From contig NZ_CP126158.1 in NCBI RefSeq assembly GCF_030127145.1, forward strand, positions 2,170,001 to 2,234,000: a DNA stretch of 64,000 nucleotides. Direction: 5' to 3'. Below, piece after piece: positions 7,935 to 16,855 of the stretch (position 1 is its first letter; every line of letters starts with the position of its first letter). Origin of the DNA: Halobaculum halobium (GTDB lineage: Archaea > Halobacteriota > Halobacteria > Halobacteriales > Haloferacaceae). Made by a program: the position numbers and the translations under genes. Below the pieces are notes generated by a model, which was not told where the DNA came from, did not search any database, and saw only the letters and a program-made list of their open reading frames with translations.

Positions 7935-8611
7935 CGACCGTCACCTCCAGGGTCGCCTTTCGGATGCGCTCCGGGGCGGTGGTCACCTCGACCGGTCCGG
8001 TCGCGTTCGCGTCGAACGAGAGCGTGAGCGTCTCCGATCGGCTCACGGACACTGTTTCAGCACCGCGGAGTCCACCCGGTCGATGGAGGAGAACCCGTCC
8101 GTTCGCGCGAACCGTCTCCACGTCCGCCTCGCCGAAGGCGAGCCGCACGCGGTCGGTTCGCCGCGGGAGCGTCACCGCGCTCTCGGCGGCGACGGTTCGG
8201 GTGCGCTCGTCGACCGCCGAGACGAGAACGATCCGGCGGAACGAACTGCCGTCGGTCGGATCGCCACGGTCGACGACCGCTCGACCGTCGAGACGAACGA
8301 CGAATGTGGTGTCCGTCAGCGGCGGCACGAGCGCGACCAGTCGCTCGACGGTGAGCGCATCGAGCGCACTGGCGTTCAGAACGTTCTCGCGGCGGGTCAT
8401 CGGCGAGTCGGCGGCTGTCAGTCGCTCGGCGCCAGCGACCGCCGCGCGCCGCTCCCCGGCTGGCGGTCGGCGCCCGCGAGCGCCCCTCAGCGAGGCCCAG
8501 CGTCACGCCGACCGTCGCCGTGAGGACGATCAACGCGGCGATGAGCGCCACGAGGTTCGCCTGTCCGCGACCGGTCGACGGCGTGCGCGAGTTCCGGACC
8601 GACTCAGTCAT
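7927..8611 (-). pseudogene. Pilin-like membrane protein (DUF7263-like), two frameshifts
   Basis: The N-terminal helix (ATG at 8611, GRGQANLVALIAALIVLTA) and the C-terminal domain (TADSP... MTRRENVLNASAL onward, ending at 7927) lie in different frames. A short middle piece, ALAGADRQPG, lies in the third frame. Adding one base to each of two C4 runs (8483-8486 and 8454-8457) restores a continuous protein of about 228 residues with ALAGADRQPGERRAAVAG in the join. The start overlaps the upstream stop in ATGA, as throughout the operon, so the gene is probably intact in the organism. If the shifts are real, the operon lacks this subunit. Confidence 0.75.
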
Positions 8612-9096
8612 CGACTCACCAACTCGACTGACACGTGGTCTGTTTCGCCGACGATCCGTAGGACAGTCTCGGCGCCGCTTCGCCACGTGCCGCTCACTGA
8701 CGAAACGCGCTCGGGGAGCGCGAGCCGAACAGTCCCGTCGACTGACGGGTTCGGGTGATCGAGGCGTAGCACCTCGCCCGCGGCGACGACCCGGTAGCCC
8801 GACCCGCGGATCGTCGCCGGAAGCTCCACGCGTCGCTCGACGTGCACCGACGCGGCGGGTGGCGGAACGGCACGCTCGACGTCCGTCGCCGCGCCGGCGA
8901 GCGCCCGGTCGCCGACGCGATCGGCCGCGGCGTCGCGGTAGTCGGGGACGGCGCCGCCGAACAGCGCCGTCGACAACCCGCCGACGAACAGCACGACGAG
9001 CCCGATCTCAAGCGTCTTCGCGACGATGGGCGTCACCGCACGATCGCAGCGACGACCGCCGCCGGCCGACGTGTCGCCCAGACCTCGCCCGGTCAT
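8608..9096 (-). CDS. Pilin-like membrane protein of the pilus operon (DUF7266-like)
   Basis: The 162-residue protein has the characteristic DRAVTPIVAKTLEIGLVVLF start of the DUF7266 family, with one transmembrane helix near residues 20-42. About 115 mostly beta-predicted residues without cysteines follow. Start and stop both overlap neighbours by 4 bases. Inferred role: structural subunit or assembly factor of the same pilus-type system. Confidence 0.7.
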   Translation of the reverse strand: MTGRGLGDTSAGGGRRCDRAVTPIVAKTLEIGLVVLFVGGLSTALFGGAVPDYRDAAADRVGDRALAGAATDVERAVPPPAASVHVERRVELPATIRGSGYRVVAAGEVLRLDHPNPSVDGTVRLALPERVSSVSGTWRSGAETVLRIVGETDHVSVELVSR

Positions 9097-9842
9097 CGCC
9101 CCGCCTCCGCGTGTACTCGGTGGACGACGAGGTGTAACTCACGGGTTCCCGGAAAGCGGGCGACGACGCTGTCGACGCCGTCTCCGTCGAAGTCGCGGGT
9201 ACTCGTGGTCGCCCCGCGGCGCTCGAAGAACGCCCGCCACGGTCGCGGCGTGGCGGTCTCGACGGCTATCTGCCACTCGCCGTCGCCGTAGGCGCTGCGA
9301 TCGTGGGTCACGCGCGTCGACAGGGGAACGCGCCCGCCGCCGGCGTACGAGAAGCGCGCGTCGCCGAGGACGGCGACGCCGGCGACGGCCGTCCCGGCTG
9401 ACGTTGCAAGCGGCGGGTCGGCGTCCATGACGGCGTTCCCCGGTGGACCGCGGACGACCGCGCCGGCGACGAACGCCACACGGTGGCCGTGGCTCGACCA
9501 GACCACGCCGCCCGCCTCCACGCGCCGAACCTCGCCGCTGGCGTTCAGTACTCTGACCGTCCGGTTCACCGTGTGCAAGCGTCCGTCGCTGTAGGAGACG
9601 GTGCCGCGGTGGTGGCCGGTTACTTCGACCGGCGAGAGTGCAGCGTCGAGGTCCGCTGAGACGCGGCCGGCGTCGACACCTGCGGCGTTCGACTCCACGA
9701 CGGTGCCGACGGTCGCCGTGAGGCCGGCCATCGAGACCGCGGTGATCCCGAGTAGCAGCGCGACCCCGATAACGTGCGACTGCCCGCGGCGGGCGCGGCG
9801 ACCGCCGTCTCGCCCGGAACCGTCGCTGTCGCCGGGGATCAC
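9093..9842 (-). CDS. Pilin-like protein of the pilus operon (DUF7289-like)
   Basis: The 249-residue protein begins with an arginine-rich stretch, then RRGQSHVIGVALLLGITAVS and a single helix. This is the most pilin-like N-terminus in the cluster, comparable with the archaeal type IV pilin 'H domain'. The remaining 200 residues form a soluble domain with an N-glycosylation-type motif (NRT) and VSYSDGRLH. It is immediately downstream of the TadC-like gene (4-base overlap). It is the best candidate for the major subunit, but no processing site is proven. Confidence 0.7.
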   Translation of the reverse strand: MIPGDSDGSGRDGGRRARRGQSHVIGVALLLGITAVSMAGLTATVGTVVESNAAGVDAGRVSADLDAALSPVEVTGHHRGTVSYSDGRLHTVNRTVRVLNASGEVRRVEAGGVVWSSHGHRVAFVAGAVVRGPPGNAVMDADPPLATSAGTAVAGVAVLGDARFSYAGGGRVPLSTRVTHDRSAYGDGEWQIAVETATPRPWRAFFERRGATTSTRDFDGDGVDSVVARFPGTRELHLVVHRVHAEAGR

Positions 9843-11764
9843 AGTAACCCCGCGACTGCGAACACCACGTAACAGACACCCACGAGCGCGCCGGAGTGCA
9901 GCAGCACCGCGTAGCCGCCGCGACCGGCCGCGCCCGCGAACAGCCCCGACGAGAGAACCGTCGCCTGCGCGACCACGTAGAATCGGTGCCGGTCCCGTTC
10001 GGGATCGACGGCGGTCGGGTCCAGCGCGCCGCCGCCGGTCGACAGCGACGCCAGGTCGGCGAACCCGTCGAGGACGGTGAGGTTCACCGCGACGACGATC
10101 CCGACCACGAGCAGTGCGGTCGTCCAGCCGACGGCGACGTAGACGAACATGTTTGCGCGGAGTGCGCGCTTCTCGTGGTACAGCCGGCCGACCTCGGCCT
10201 GGAGCGTCTCGAACACCGCGTCCGCGTCGCTGCCGGCGTCGAGCGCACCCGAGACGAGTCCGATCGTCTGTGCGGACAGCGGCGTCCCGACGCGTTCGGT
10301 GAACCGCTGCAGCGCCCCGATCCGTACGTCCTCCTCGCGCCCGCCACCGATCCCGAGCGCGAACGCGAGGTCGGCGACGTCCGGGTCCAGTTGGCCGAGG
10401 TCGACGTTCTCGGCCGCGTGTTCGACCGCCGCAGCCAGCGGTTCCCCGAGAGCGACGCGGCCGGCGACGGCGTGCACGAAGTCGCTGATCTCGCGGTCTT
10501 TCGCGTCGTCGATCCGGCCGCGACGGAGCGCCACTCCGCCCACGGGAACGGCGTAGGCAGCGTACGCGAGGAGCGCGGCGTTCGCCGCGTCGACGCCGTT
10601 CACGAGCAGCACGCCCAGCGCGACGACTCCAAGCGGTACGAGCGCGACGGCGGCGCTCGCGGGATTTGTCGGCACCGACCGCAGCAGCGCCAACGGGTCT
10701 CGCGGGGGCGCGTAGCTCGCCCGTTGATCCGCGGGACGGAGGTCAGCGACGAACGCGGCCGCTCCGGCGCCGAAGACGAGGACGGCCCCTGCGGCCCCGT
10801 ACACCGCGATCGCGCGTCTGCTGGCCGTTCCCAGCGGCGTCGTGATCTCCGCCGATAATCCGGGCGTGAGCACGCTCATCACCGTGAGGACGATGACGAG
10901 CAGTGCGGGGAGCACGAGCAACACCACGAACAGCTCCGCGACGAGTTCCATCATGTCCGCGTTGCGCTTGCGCGTCTGTTCGCTCCGGTGCCCGAGCATT
11001 CGCGACTCCAGCGTGAGGTAGCCGGCCAGCGCGTCGTCTCCCTGCGCGGCGTGCTCGCGGAACTTCAACAAGAACGGCGCGAGCGCGTCGCGCGACGGGG
11101 TATCGCGAGCGACCCGGCCGATCCCCTCGTTCAGACTCCCCGTGAGCGACGCGGTGGTGAGCGCGGCGCGGATCGAGACGGCGGTCTCGCCGTAGGCGTC
11201 GTTGTCGGCGACGCGCCGCAGCATTGCCCGCGGTCCGTCGCTCCCCGACGACAGCGCCGTGAGGAACCGCGCCGCCCCCGGAAGCGTTCGTTCGATTCCG
11301 TTTCGGCGCGCCTTCATGCGCCACCGAAGGCGAGCACCGGCCAGCCGGATCGTCGCGTACTTGGCGGCGGTCCCCGCGAGCCCGGCGACCGCGGCGGCGA
11401 CGTACAGCGGTGGGACCGTGCCGACGCCGAGAAGGCTGTCGCCGACTGCCGTGACGAGACCCGCGAGGGGCGCCGGCACAGCGGAGACGACCGGGAGCGC
11501 CCAGGCGGTGACGACCGCGCACGCGACCCACGAAAGCCCGTACGCCCGCGCGACGTACACGTCGAAGCTCGTCGACATCGCCGCTCCCCGGTGTCGCTTT
11601 CGATCGGCGGCGTGTCGTCGAGCGTCCGCGTGACGAGAGAACAGCGTGTACAACGCGCGATCGAGCACAGAGAGATCGTTCCCGCCGTCGACTCCGACGC
11701 TCGCACGGGGTGACGCCCCAGGTTCGCGCTGCGATGTTCCGTCGGCGGCGGCCACCTCTCTCAT
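9839..11764 (-). CDS. tadC: Type II secretion/TadC-like membrane assembly protein
   Basis: The 641-residue integral membrane protein contains two GspF/T2SF-type domains. Each has a cytoplasmic helical bundle (FLTALSSGSDGPRAMLRRV, and later FVHAVAGRVALGEPLAAAVE) followed by hydrophobic helices. It anchors pilus assembly in the membrane and works with the ATPase encoded just upstream. I kept the long start at 11764. The first 60 residues contain LDRALYTLFSRHADARRHAA, which looks like family sequence, and the ATG overlaps the ATPase stop. It belongs to the archaeal FlaJ/PilC/TadC superfamily. The absence of archaellin genes argues against an archaellum. Confidence 0.88.
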   Translation of the reverse strand: MREVAAADGTSQREPGASPRASVGVDGGNDLSVLDRALYTLFSRHADARRHAADRKRHRGAAMSTSFDVYVARAYGLSWVACAVVTAWALPVVSAVPAPLAGLVTAVGDSLLGVGTVPPLYVAAAVAGLAGTAAKYATIRLAGARLRWRMKARRNGIERTLPGAARFLTALSSGSDGPRAMLRRVADNDAYGETAVSIRAALTTASLTGSLNEGIGRVARDTPSRDALAPFLLKFREHAAQGDDALAGYLTLESRMLGHRSEQTRKRNADMMELVAELFVVLLVLPALLVIVLTVMSVLTPGLSAEITTPLGTASRRAIAVYGAAGAVLVFGAGAAAFVADLRPADQRASYAPPRDPLALLRSVPTNPASAAVALVPLGVVALGVLLVNGVDAANAALLAYAAYAVPVGGVALRRGRIDDAKDREISDFVHAVAGRVALGEPLAAAVEHAAENVDLGQLDPDVADLAFALGIGGGREEDVRIGALQRFTERVGTPLSAQTIGLVSGALDAGSDADAVFETLQAEVGRLYHEKRALRANMFVYVAVGWTTALLVVGIVVAVNLTVLDGFADLASLSTGGGALDPTAVDPERDRHRFYVVAQATVLSSGLFAGAAGRGGYAVLLHSGALVGVCYVVFAVAGLL

Positions 11765-14085
11765 CGGCGACCCTCTCCCGTCGATCCGGACTCCGAATCG
11801 GTCGTCTCGTTCGCTCGCTCGCGGCCGCGGTGACGGCCGCCATCGGTTACGGGCTCCCCGTCGTCGGCGCGTGAGCGGTTCGCCTCGCTGTCGCGGCCGG
11901 TCGTCTCCCGACGGACGCGCTCGACGGTCGCCGCCTCGTCGGTGCGCAGGTCCGCGAGGAAGTCGAACGTCTCCTCGACGTCGGTCACGTTCTCGCGAAC
12001 GAGGTACCGAACGTACCGGTGCTTCCGGTGAAATTCCCGCTCGACGGCGTCGACCGTCCGGTCCGTCCGGTCGGCGATCCCGTGGAACACGCGGTGGTCG
12101 AGACGCCGCGTCGCGTCGCCGAGGTCGGGGTGATCGTACGCGAACGCGAACTCGCCGTCCGGGTCGCGGTCGAGCACGCGGTTCCAGCCGACCGCGGCCC
12201 CGTCCTTCTCGACGACGCCGCCCGCGCCCGCACAGTCGGCGAACGCGTCACCGTCGCACAGTTCGATCGCCTCGCTGACGTAGCGGTCGCCGCCGGCGTC
12301 GTGCGGGAAGACGACGAGGTCGATCTCCCCGAGGAGATACGGGGGAAGCCCCTGTTCGATGACCCGATTGACGAGCGCGTCCACGTCGTCGGCGTGGGTG
12401 GTGCCGAGCACACCGTGACCCGTGTTGAGGCTCTCGCCGAACGTCTCGAACGATTCGGCCGTGTTCACCTCGGCGATCACTTCCACGTCCGGATTGAGGT
12501 AGTTCGTCTCGGTCATCAGGTCTGCCATCGTCACGCGCTTGAACTCGTTCTCGTGCTCGCGCGTCGTCAGCGAGATCCCCGTCTCGTGGGGGAGCGACAC
12601 CTCGCGGCTCCCCTCGTCGATGGAGACCGGCCGTGCGTCGAAGGGGATGAACGGGGTGTGAGCGTTCATCAGCGTCGTCTTTCCGGCGCCGGTCGGCCCC
12701 GAGAAGAGGACGACGCCGCGGTGTTCGTACAACATCCACAGGAGCGTGACGAGCTCCGTCGGGAGCGTGTCAGTGTTCACGAGATCCACAGGCGTGTGCG
12801 GGTCGCCCGACTGCTTGCGTACCGAGAGGTGCGGGCCACCACTGGAGATCACCGGAAGCGCGACCGCACAGCGGATCGTGTCGGGAACGCCGTCGAGGTC
12901 GACGTTCACCTTGGCGCTGGGGTTCGAGGCGTTCAGCTCCGTCCCGTCGAGCGCGGCGAGTTGGGTGACGACGTTGACGAACTCCGTCTCGGAGTCGAAC
13001 GAGAGGTTCGTCGGCACGCGCCCATCGGCGCTCACCCCGGCTCGCGGGACGACCTTCACGCGCTCGCCGACGCGGTTCGCCTCCACGTCCTCGAGGTGGG
13101 GATCACGAAGCGGGATCGTGAGCACGCCCTGGCCGACGTAGTCGCGGAGGACGTAGTAGACGAGGTCCGCGAGTCGGTCCGGGGCGTACCGCGAGTCGAC
13201 CGGCGGCACCGCCAGGTCGTACTCGGCGAGGGCAGCCCGCATCCGATAGGCGGTCGCATCGAGCCACGCGCGCGTGTCCCTGGCGGTGAGCCGGCGTGAG
13301 AGAAACCGCCGAGCCCGTTCGCGAACGAACGCCGCGCGGTCCTCGACGACTTCCGTCGCGGTCGTCTCCCAGACGCGCTCTTTGCACTCGGCGATGAGTT
13401 CTTCGTCACCCGGAAGCAGCGGTGGCTCGCGGACGGCGTACTTCGTCGCGAAGCGGTCGTCCCCCAGCAGCCGGTCGCGGTACACCGCGACCTCGACGGC
13501 GAACCCCTCGAACGACACCTCGTAGGTGCGCAGGCGTTCGCTGGCGACGCGACCGACGTACAACGCGCTGACCGGCACGTCCGTGACGGCCGGGGCGAAC
13601 TCGCGCGTGTGGACGACCACTCGCCCGTCCTCGCCGCTCACGTCGGCGACCTCGACCCGGTCGTCGAGCGCCATCGGCGTCACCCGCCCGAGCAGGCGAA
13701 ACTCCCGGAGGGTGTGGTAGTCGACCCGCCGGCGCAACGCCGGCGTCGCGTCGACGAGCCTGTCGAGGGCGCGCTGGTACTTCGGCTCGAAGCCGGCGTC
13801 CGCGCGCTCGACGGCGCCCGCTCGGGTGAGCGGTCGGCGGTGCTGTCCCGCGTCGAAGCGATCTGCGACGGCCTCGCACGCGCGTTCGCCGGCGACGCCG
13901 AGGCTCGGCTCTCGCGTCTCGTAGCTGAACTCGCTGCCCGCGACGTCGCATCGCTCGCGGACGGTGGCGACGACGCCCGGATACGACTCGTACTGCGCAC
14001 GCACGTCGGGTGCGTACCACGCGTCGACGGAGTCGGGCGGTTCGGGCGCCGGAACGGTCGGCCGGCGGTCCGTCGGATCGGTCAT
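11761..14085 (-). CDS. tadA: Type II/IV secretion system ATPase (TadA/PilB-like)
   Basis: The 774-residue ATPase powers the pilus-type system in the cytoplasm. The N-terminal 400 residues form the membrane- and partner-binding region. The RecA-like core follows with Walker A GPTGAGKTT (about residue 465), an Asp-box region around SIDEGSREV, Walker B VEVIAEVN and the histidine box GHGVLGTTHADD. The last 80 residues are charged and poorly conserved. It is the first gene of a seven-gene operon whose members all overlap by 4-8 bases. A strong TATA box centred 26 bases before its ATG points to a leaderless message for the whole operon. Confidence 0.92.
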   Translation of the reverse strand: MTDPTDRRPTVPAPEPPDSVDAWYAPDVRAQYESYPGVVATVRERCDVAGSEFSYETREPSLGVAGERACEAVADRFDAGQHRRPLTRAGAVERADAGFEPKYQRALDRLVDATPALRRRVDYHTLREFRLLGRVTPMALDDRVEVADVSGEDGRVVVHTREFAPAVTDVPVSALYVGRVASERLRTYEVSFEGFAVEVAVYRDRLLGDDRFATKYAVREPPLLPGDEELIAECKERVWETTATEVVEDRAAFVRERARRFLSRRLTARDTRAWLDATAYRMRAALAEYDLAVPPVDSRYAPDRLADLVYYVLRDYVGQGVLTIPLRDPHLEDVEANRVGERVKVVPRAGVSADGRVPTNLSFDSETEFVNVVTQLAALDGTELNASNPSAKVNVDLDGVPDTIRCAVALPVISSGGPHLSVRKQSGDPHTPVDLVNTDTLPTELVTLLWMLYEHRGVVLFSGPTGAGKTTLMNAHTPFIPFDARPVSIDEGSREVSLPHETGISLTTREHENEFKRVTMADLMTETNYLNPDVEVIAEVNTAESFETFGESLNTGHGVLGTTHADDVDALVNRVIEQGLPPYLLGEIDLVVFPHDAGGDRYVSEAIELCDGDAFADCAGAGGVVEKDGAAVGWNRVLDRDPDGEFAFAYDHPDLGDATRRLDHRVFHGIADRTDRTVDAVEREFHRKHRYVRYLVRENVTDVEETFDFLADLRTDEAATVERVRRETTGRDSEANRSRADDGEPVTDGGRHRGRERANETTDSESGSTGEGRR

Positions 14086-14106
14086 TACGGCTCGTGCTTC
14101 GTAGTC

Positions 14107-14115
14107 GTATTTAAT
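14107..14115 (-). promoter_or_regulatory. TATA box of the pilus operon
   Basis: On the minus strand the sequence reads tattaaata inside an AT-rich block (14104-14140), with purines and a-rich BRE-like bases upstream. Its centre is about 26 bases from the ATPase ATG at 14085. That is the archaeal TATA-to-start-site distance, so transcription would begin at or next to the start codon. Confidence 0.65.
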
Positions 14116-14219
14116 ACTTTATTTTCAGAAATAATATGTGGCGTGGCGGTACGAGTCTCGATGACGCGCCAGCCCTGCAGTGAGCCCGAACAGGTATCGG
14201 CCGCTACGACGGCGCTGCC

Positions 14220-14330
14220 TTCCGACAGCTGGACCAGGAGATCGACACCGAGGACGCGCACGACCACGTGGCCGACGGCGTCGCCGACAACGAAGGAGTC
14301 CTCTTGATGAAGAGCGACGCCGCTGCCGGC
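14220..14330 (+). pseudogene. Remnant of a monothiol glutaredoxin gene
   Basis: Frame 3 reads FRQLDQEIDTEDAHDHVADG followed by VADNEGVLLMKSD. This aligns with residues 3-34 of the glutaredoxin at 25867-26283 (PMDQGIDAEEAHERTTDA, IADNEVVLFMKGS). The similarity stops just before the CGYS active site, and no continuation is visible in any frame. No start codon or promoter fits the piece. It lies between the pilus promoter and the 3' end of the phosphotransferase gene, so it is a decayed duplicate or transferred copy. This is protein-level similarity judged by eye. Confidence 0.65.
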
Positions 14331-14358
14331 GGACGGACCGGTCGTCCGCAGTCGAGGG

Positions 14359-15345
14359 TCAACGCGTGCGTGCCAGTGCGGTACGATGGAAGCTGATGGC
14401 CGCCTCCCGGTCGAGTTCGGGGTACATCGGGTTCGTCACCGTGCCGGTCGAGTCGACTGCGCTATCCGCGATGGCAAGCGCTCGAGAGAGCGGATCGATG
14501 TCGGGGGACCGGCGCACGGTCTCGTAGCCGGCCCGAAACGCCGCTCGCTCCGCGCTCGGGTCGTCGAGGTACCAGTCGACGACGAGGTACTCGACCTTCG
14601 CGACGGCGAGCGCGGCCGGCGCCACCATCGGCGACTCCCAGTCCAGCACCGCGGCGACGCCGCCCTCGTCGACGAGGGCGTTCCCCGGCCGGAGGTCCCA
14701 CGGGAACAACACCGGTTCGGACGCCCGCCCGGCCGCGTCCCGCACGGCGTCTGCCGCGGCCTCGTCCAGTCGTCGCCGGATCCGGGCGGCCACCGCGTCG
14801 AACGCCGGCGGGAGTCGGTCGAGCGCGGCGCGTCCGTAGTCCCTGATCCACGCGACCGGCTCCGTGTGTTCGTGAACCGCGAGCGCGGACACCCCCGTCT
14901 CCGTCGGCCACTCGTCGGCCGCCCACTCCTCTCCCGTCGGCTCCACGTCTCCGAAGCTACCGAAGGTGGCGGCGGCGTGGACCTCCCCCAGGTACTGCCC
15001 GAAGGCACGAGCGATCTCGCGCCGTCGCACGGTGTCGAGACTCGCGAACCGCTCGTGGAGGTCGTCACCGCGCACCAGTTCGGAGATCATGTACGCGACC
15101 TCGCCGGCGACACCACCGGCGAGCACCGTCGGCACGGGGATCGACGTCGCCTCGCCGATCGTCATCGTCACGGCCGCCTCCGACCGGAGCGCGTCGACGT
15201 CGCCACCGGTCTGCACGACGACCGCTTGGTCGTCCGCAAACTCGACCACGGAGGTCGTCTTGCGGTTCCCGCGCGGAACCGGTGAAACGGACGCGACGTG
15301 TCGTTCGGGGAACGCTCGCCGTACGGCCGCCCTCGGGTCAGTCAC
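14359..15345 (-). CDS. Aminoglycoside-phosphotransferase (APH) family protein
   Basis: The GTG at 15345 overlaps the upstream HAD stop by 8 bases and gives 328 residues. The APH/choline-kinase fold is clear: an N-lobe with TTSVVEFADDQAVVVQ, a hinge ISELVRGDDLHERF, and the catalytic loop FPWDLRPGNALVDEGG with its aspartates, then AVLDWESP, the DFG-equivalent metal site. In haloarchaea such kinases usually act on small hydroxyl substrates rather than antibiotics. The substrate is unknown. Coupling to a HAD phosphatase suggests a shared small-molecule phosphorylation step. Confidence 0.85.
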   Translation of the reverse strand: MTDPRAAVRRAFPERHVASVSPVPRGNRKTTSVVEFADDQAVVVQTGGDVDALRSEAAVTMTIGEATSIPVPTVLAGGVAGEVAYMISELVRGDDLHERFASLDTVRRREIARAFGQYLGEVHAAATFGSFGDVEPTGEEWAADEWPTETGVSALAVHEHTEPVAWIRDYGRAALDRLPPAFDAVAARIRRRLDEAAADAVRDAAGRASEPVLFPWDLRPGNALVDEGGVAAVLDWESPMVAPAALAVAKVEYLVVDWYLDDPSAERAAFRAGYETVRRSPDIDPLSRALAIADSAVDSTGTVTNPMYPELDREAAISFHRTALARTR

Positions 15346-16027
15346 CCGTCTCACCCGAGCACCCCAGAACGGTCTCGAACGCGTCGAGCGAATCGAGCGT
15401 CCACGTCGGGGAGTACCCCTCGTCGTCGGCGTCCGGATCGGGCCGGAGCCAGACGGAGTCCAGCCCGGCGGTGAAGGCACCGGCGACGTCGTACTTCAGG
15501 GAGTCTCCGACGTAGACGGCGTCCGCCGGCGCGACGTCGAGTGCCCCGAGCGCGCGGTCGAACGGCTCCGCGTGGGGCTTCCGGCGCGGGAGGTCCCCGG
15601 CGTACACGACCGTGTCTAACCGGTCGGCGAGTTCGAGCGTCTCGACCTTCGACGACTGCCTGCTCTGGGGGCCGTTCGTCACGAGTCCGGTTCGGGCCGT
15701 CTCGGCGGCCCGGCCGATGGCTGCCTTCGCGCCGGGTACGAACTCGACGGCGGCGTGATCGATGGCATCGAGGAGGCCCGTCGACAGCGCCACCGGGTCG
15801 ACTTGCCGGTCGTGGATCGTCGCCAACCTGGCGAATCCCGTCGCGAGATACCCGACGTGGTCGTCGGGGTCCGGCGGACCGTCCAGCAGTTGCCAGAGGG
15901 CGGCCGGCTCGCCGAACGGCTCGGTCCCGACCGACTCGAAGGCCGCCTCGTACGCCGTCGTCACGTCCCCGGTCGGGCGGCAGAGCGTCCCGTCGAGGTC
16001 GAAGAGAACGGCCTCGTATCTGTTCAC
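15338..16027 (-). CDS. HAD-superfamily phosphatase
   Basis: Starting at the GTG at 16027 (VNRYEAVLFDLDGTL) the protein has 229 residues. Motif I is DLDGT, motif II TNGPQS, motif III the lysine in LPRRKPHAEPF and motif IV GDSLKYD. A helical cap lies between motifs I and II. It hydrolyses a phosphoester of unknown identity in the cytoplasm. It precedes the APH-family kinase with overlapping start and stop, so both are one transcription unit. The upstream 219 bases are a divergent promoter region shared with a methyltransferase. Confidence 0.88.
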   Translation of the reverse strand: MNRYEAVLFDLDGTLCRPTGDVTTAYEAAFESVGTEPFGEPAALWQLLDGPPDPDDHVGYLATGFARLATIHDRQVDPVALSTGLLDAIDHAAVEFVPGAKAAIGRAAETARTGLVTNGPQSRQSSKVETLELADRLDTVVYAGDLPRRKPHAEPFDRALGALDVAPADAVYVGDSLKYDVAGAFTAGLDSVWLRPDPDADDEGYSPTWTLDSLDAFETVLGCSGETGD

Positions 16028-16246
16028 GTCCGTGACTTCGGCCGACCGGATATACCTGTTCGGTCGGCGGTCGGGGTCGGGGACCGCTTCCGTGCGGCGC
16101 CGAGGCTCGACTCGTGGGGCTGCTCGTCGCCGCGTTCGCCTTCGACATGATGATCGCGCGGGTCGCGCCGGCGCGGTGAGGCGGACCGCCGCGTCGGGGC
16201 CCGCGGTCGGGATCGAACCTTTGTCGACCGCGCCCGTCTCGAGGAC

Positions 16247-16855
16247 ATGGCGCGGATGGATCCCGAGGCGGTGATGCGCGCGTGGGACGAAGTGGCCGCG
16301 ACGTACGCGCGGCGGCGCGACCCGGACGGCTCCGACGCCGCGCTGATCGACGACCTCCTCGCGGCCCTGCCCGCGGAGCCGCTGGTGCTCGACGTTGGCT
16401 GTGGCGACGGCGCTCGCACGCTCGCGAATCTCCCCGGCGACGCGGTCGGCCTCGACGTCTCGCGGGCGGGGCTGATCCTCGCGCGCGAGCGTGTTCCCGG
16501 GAGTCGACTGGTCCACGGCGAGATGAGCAGCCTGCCGATCCAAACCGATGGGGTCGACGGGGTCACGGCCTACCACGCCGTCTTCCACGTTCCGCGGGAG
16601 AACCACCCGACGGTGTACCGCGAACTCGCCCGAGTGCTCCGCCCCGGTGGCCGCCTGCTGATGACCCTGCCGGGCGGCCGCTACGAGACGGTTCGCCGGG
16701 GATGGATGGGCGGGGAGATGTTCTTCTCGACGCCCGGTCGGGAGACGACGCTCCGGCAGTTGCGGGACGCGGGGTTCCGGGTCGACCGGACCGTCACCGC
16801 CGATGACCCCCTCGGGAGCGGCACCGAGTTCGTCTTCGCAGCCAGGGAGGAGTGA
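16247..16855 (+). CDS. Class I SAM-dependent methyltransferase
   Basis: The 202-residue protein carries motif I VLDVGCGDGART, motif II around AVGLDVSRAG, and the post-II segment VTAYHAVFHV, then LRPGGRLLMTLPGG. The layout (VMRAWDEVAATYARRR at the N-terminus, small cap) resembles the Trm9/ALKBH8-like group, but no substrate-specific feature is visible. It is divergent from the HAD/APH operon and has no partner downstream. Confidence 0.85.
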   Translation: MARMDPEAVMRAWDEVAATYARRRDPDGSDAALIDDLLAALPAEPLVLDVGCGDGARTLANLPGDAVGLDVSRAGLILARERVPGSRLVHGEMSSLPIQTDGVDGVTAYHAVFHVPRENHPTVYRELARVLRPGGRLLMTLPGGRYETVRRGWMGGEMFFSTPGRETTLRQLRDAGFRVDRTVTADDPLGSGTEFVFAAREE

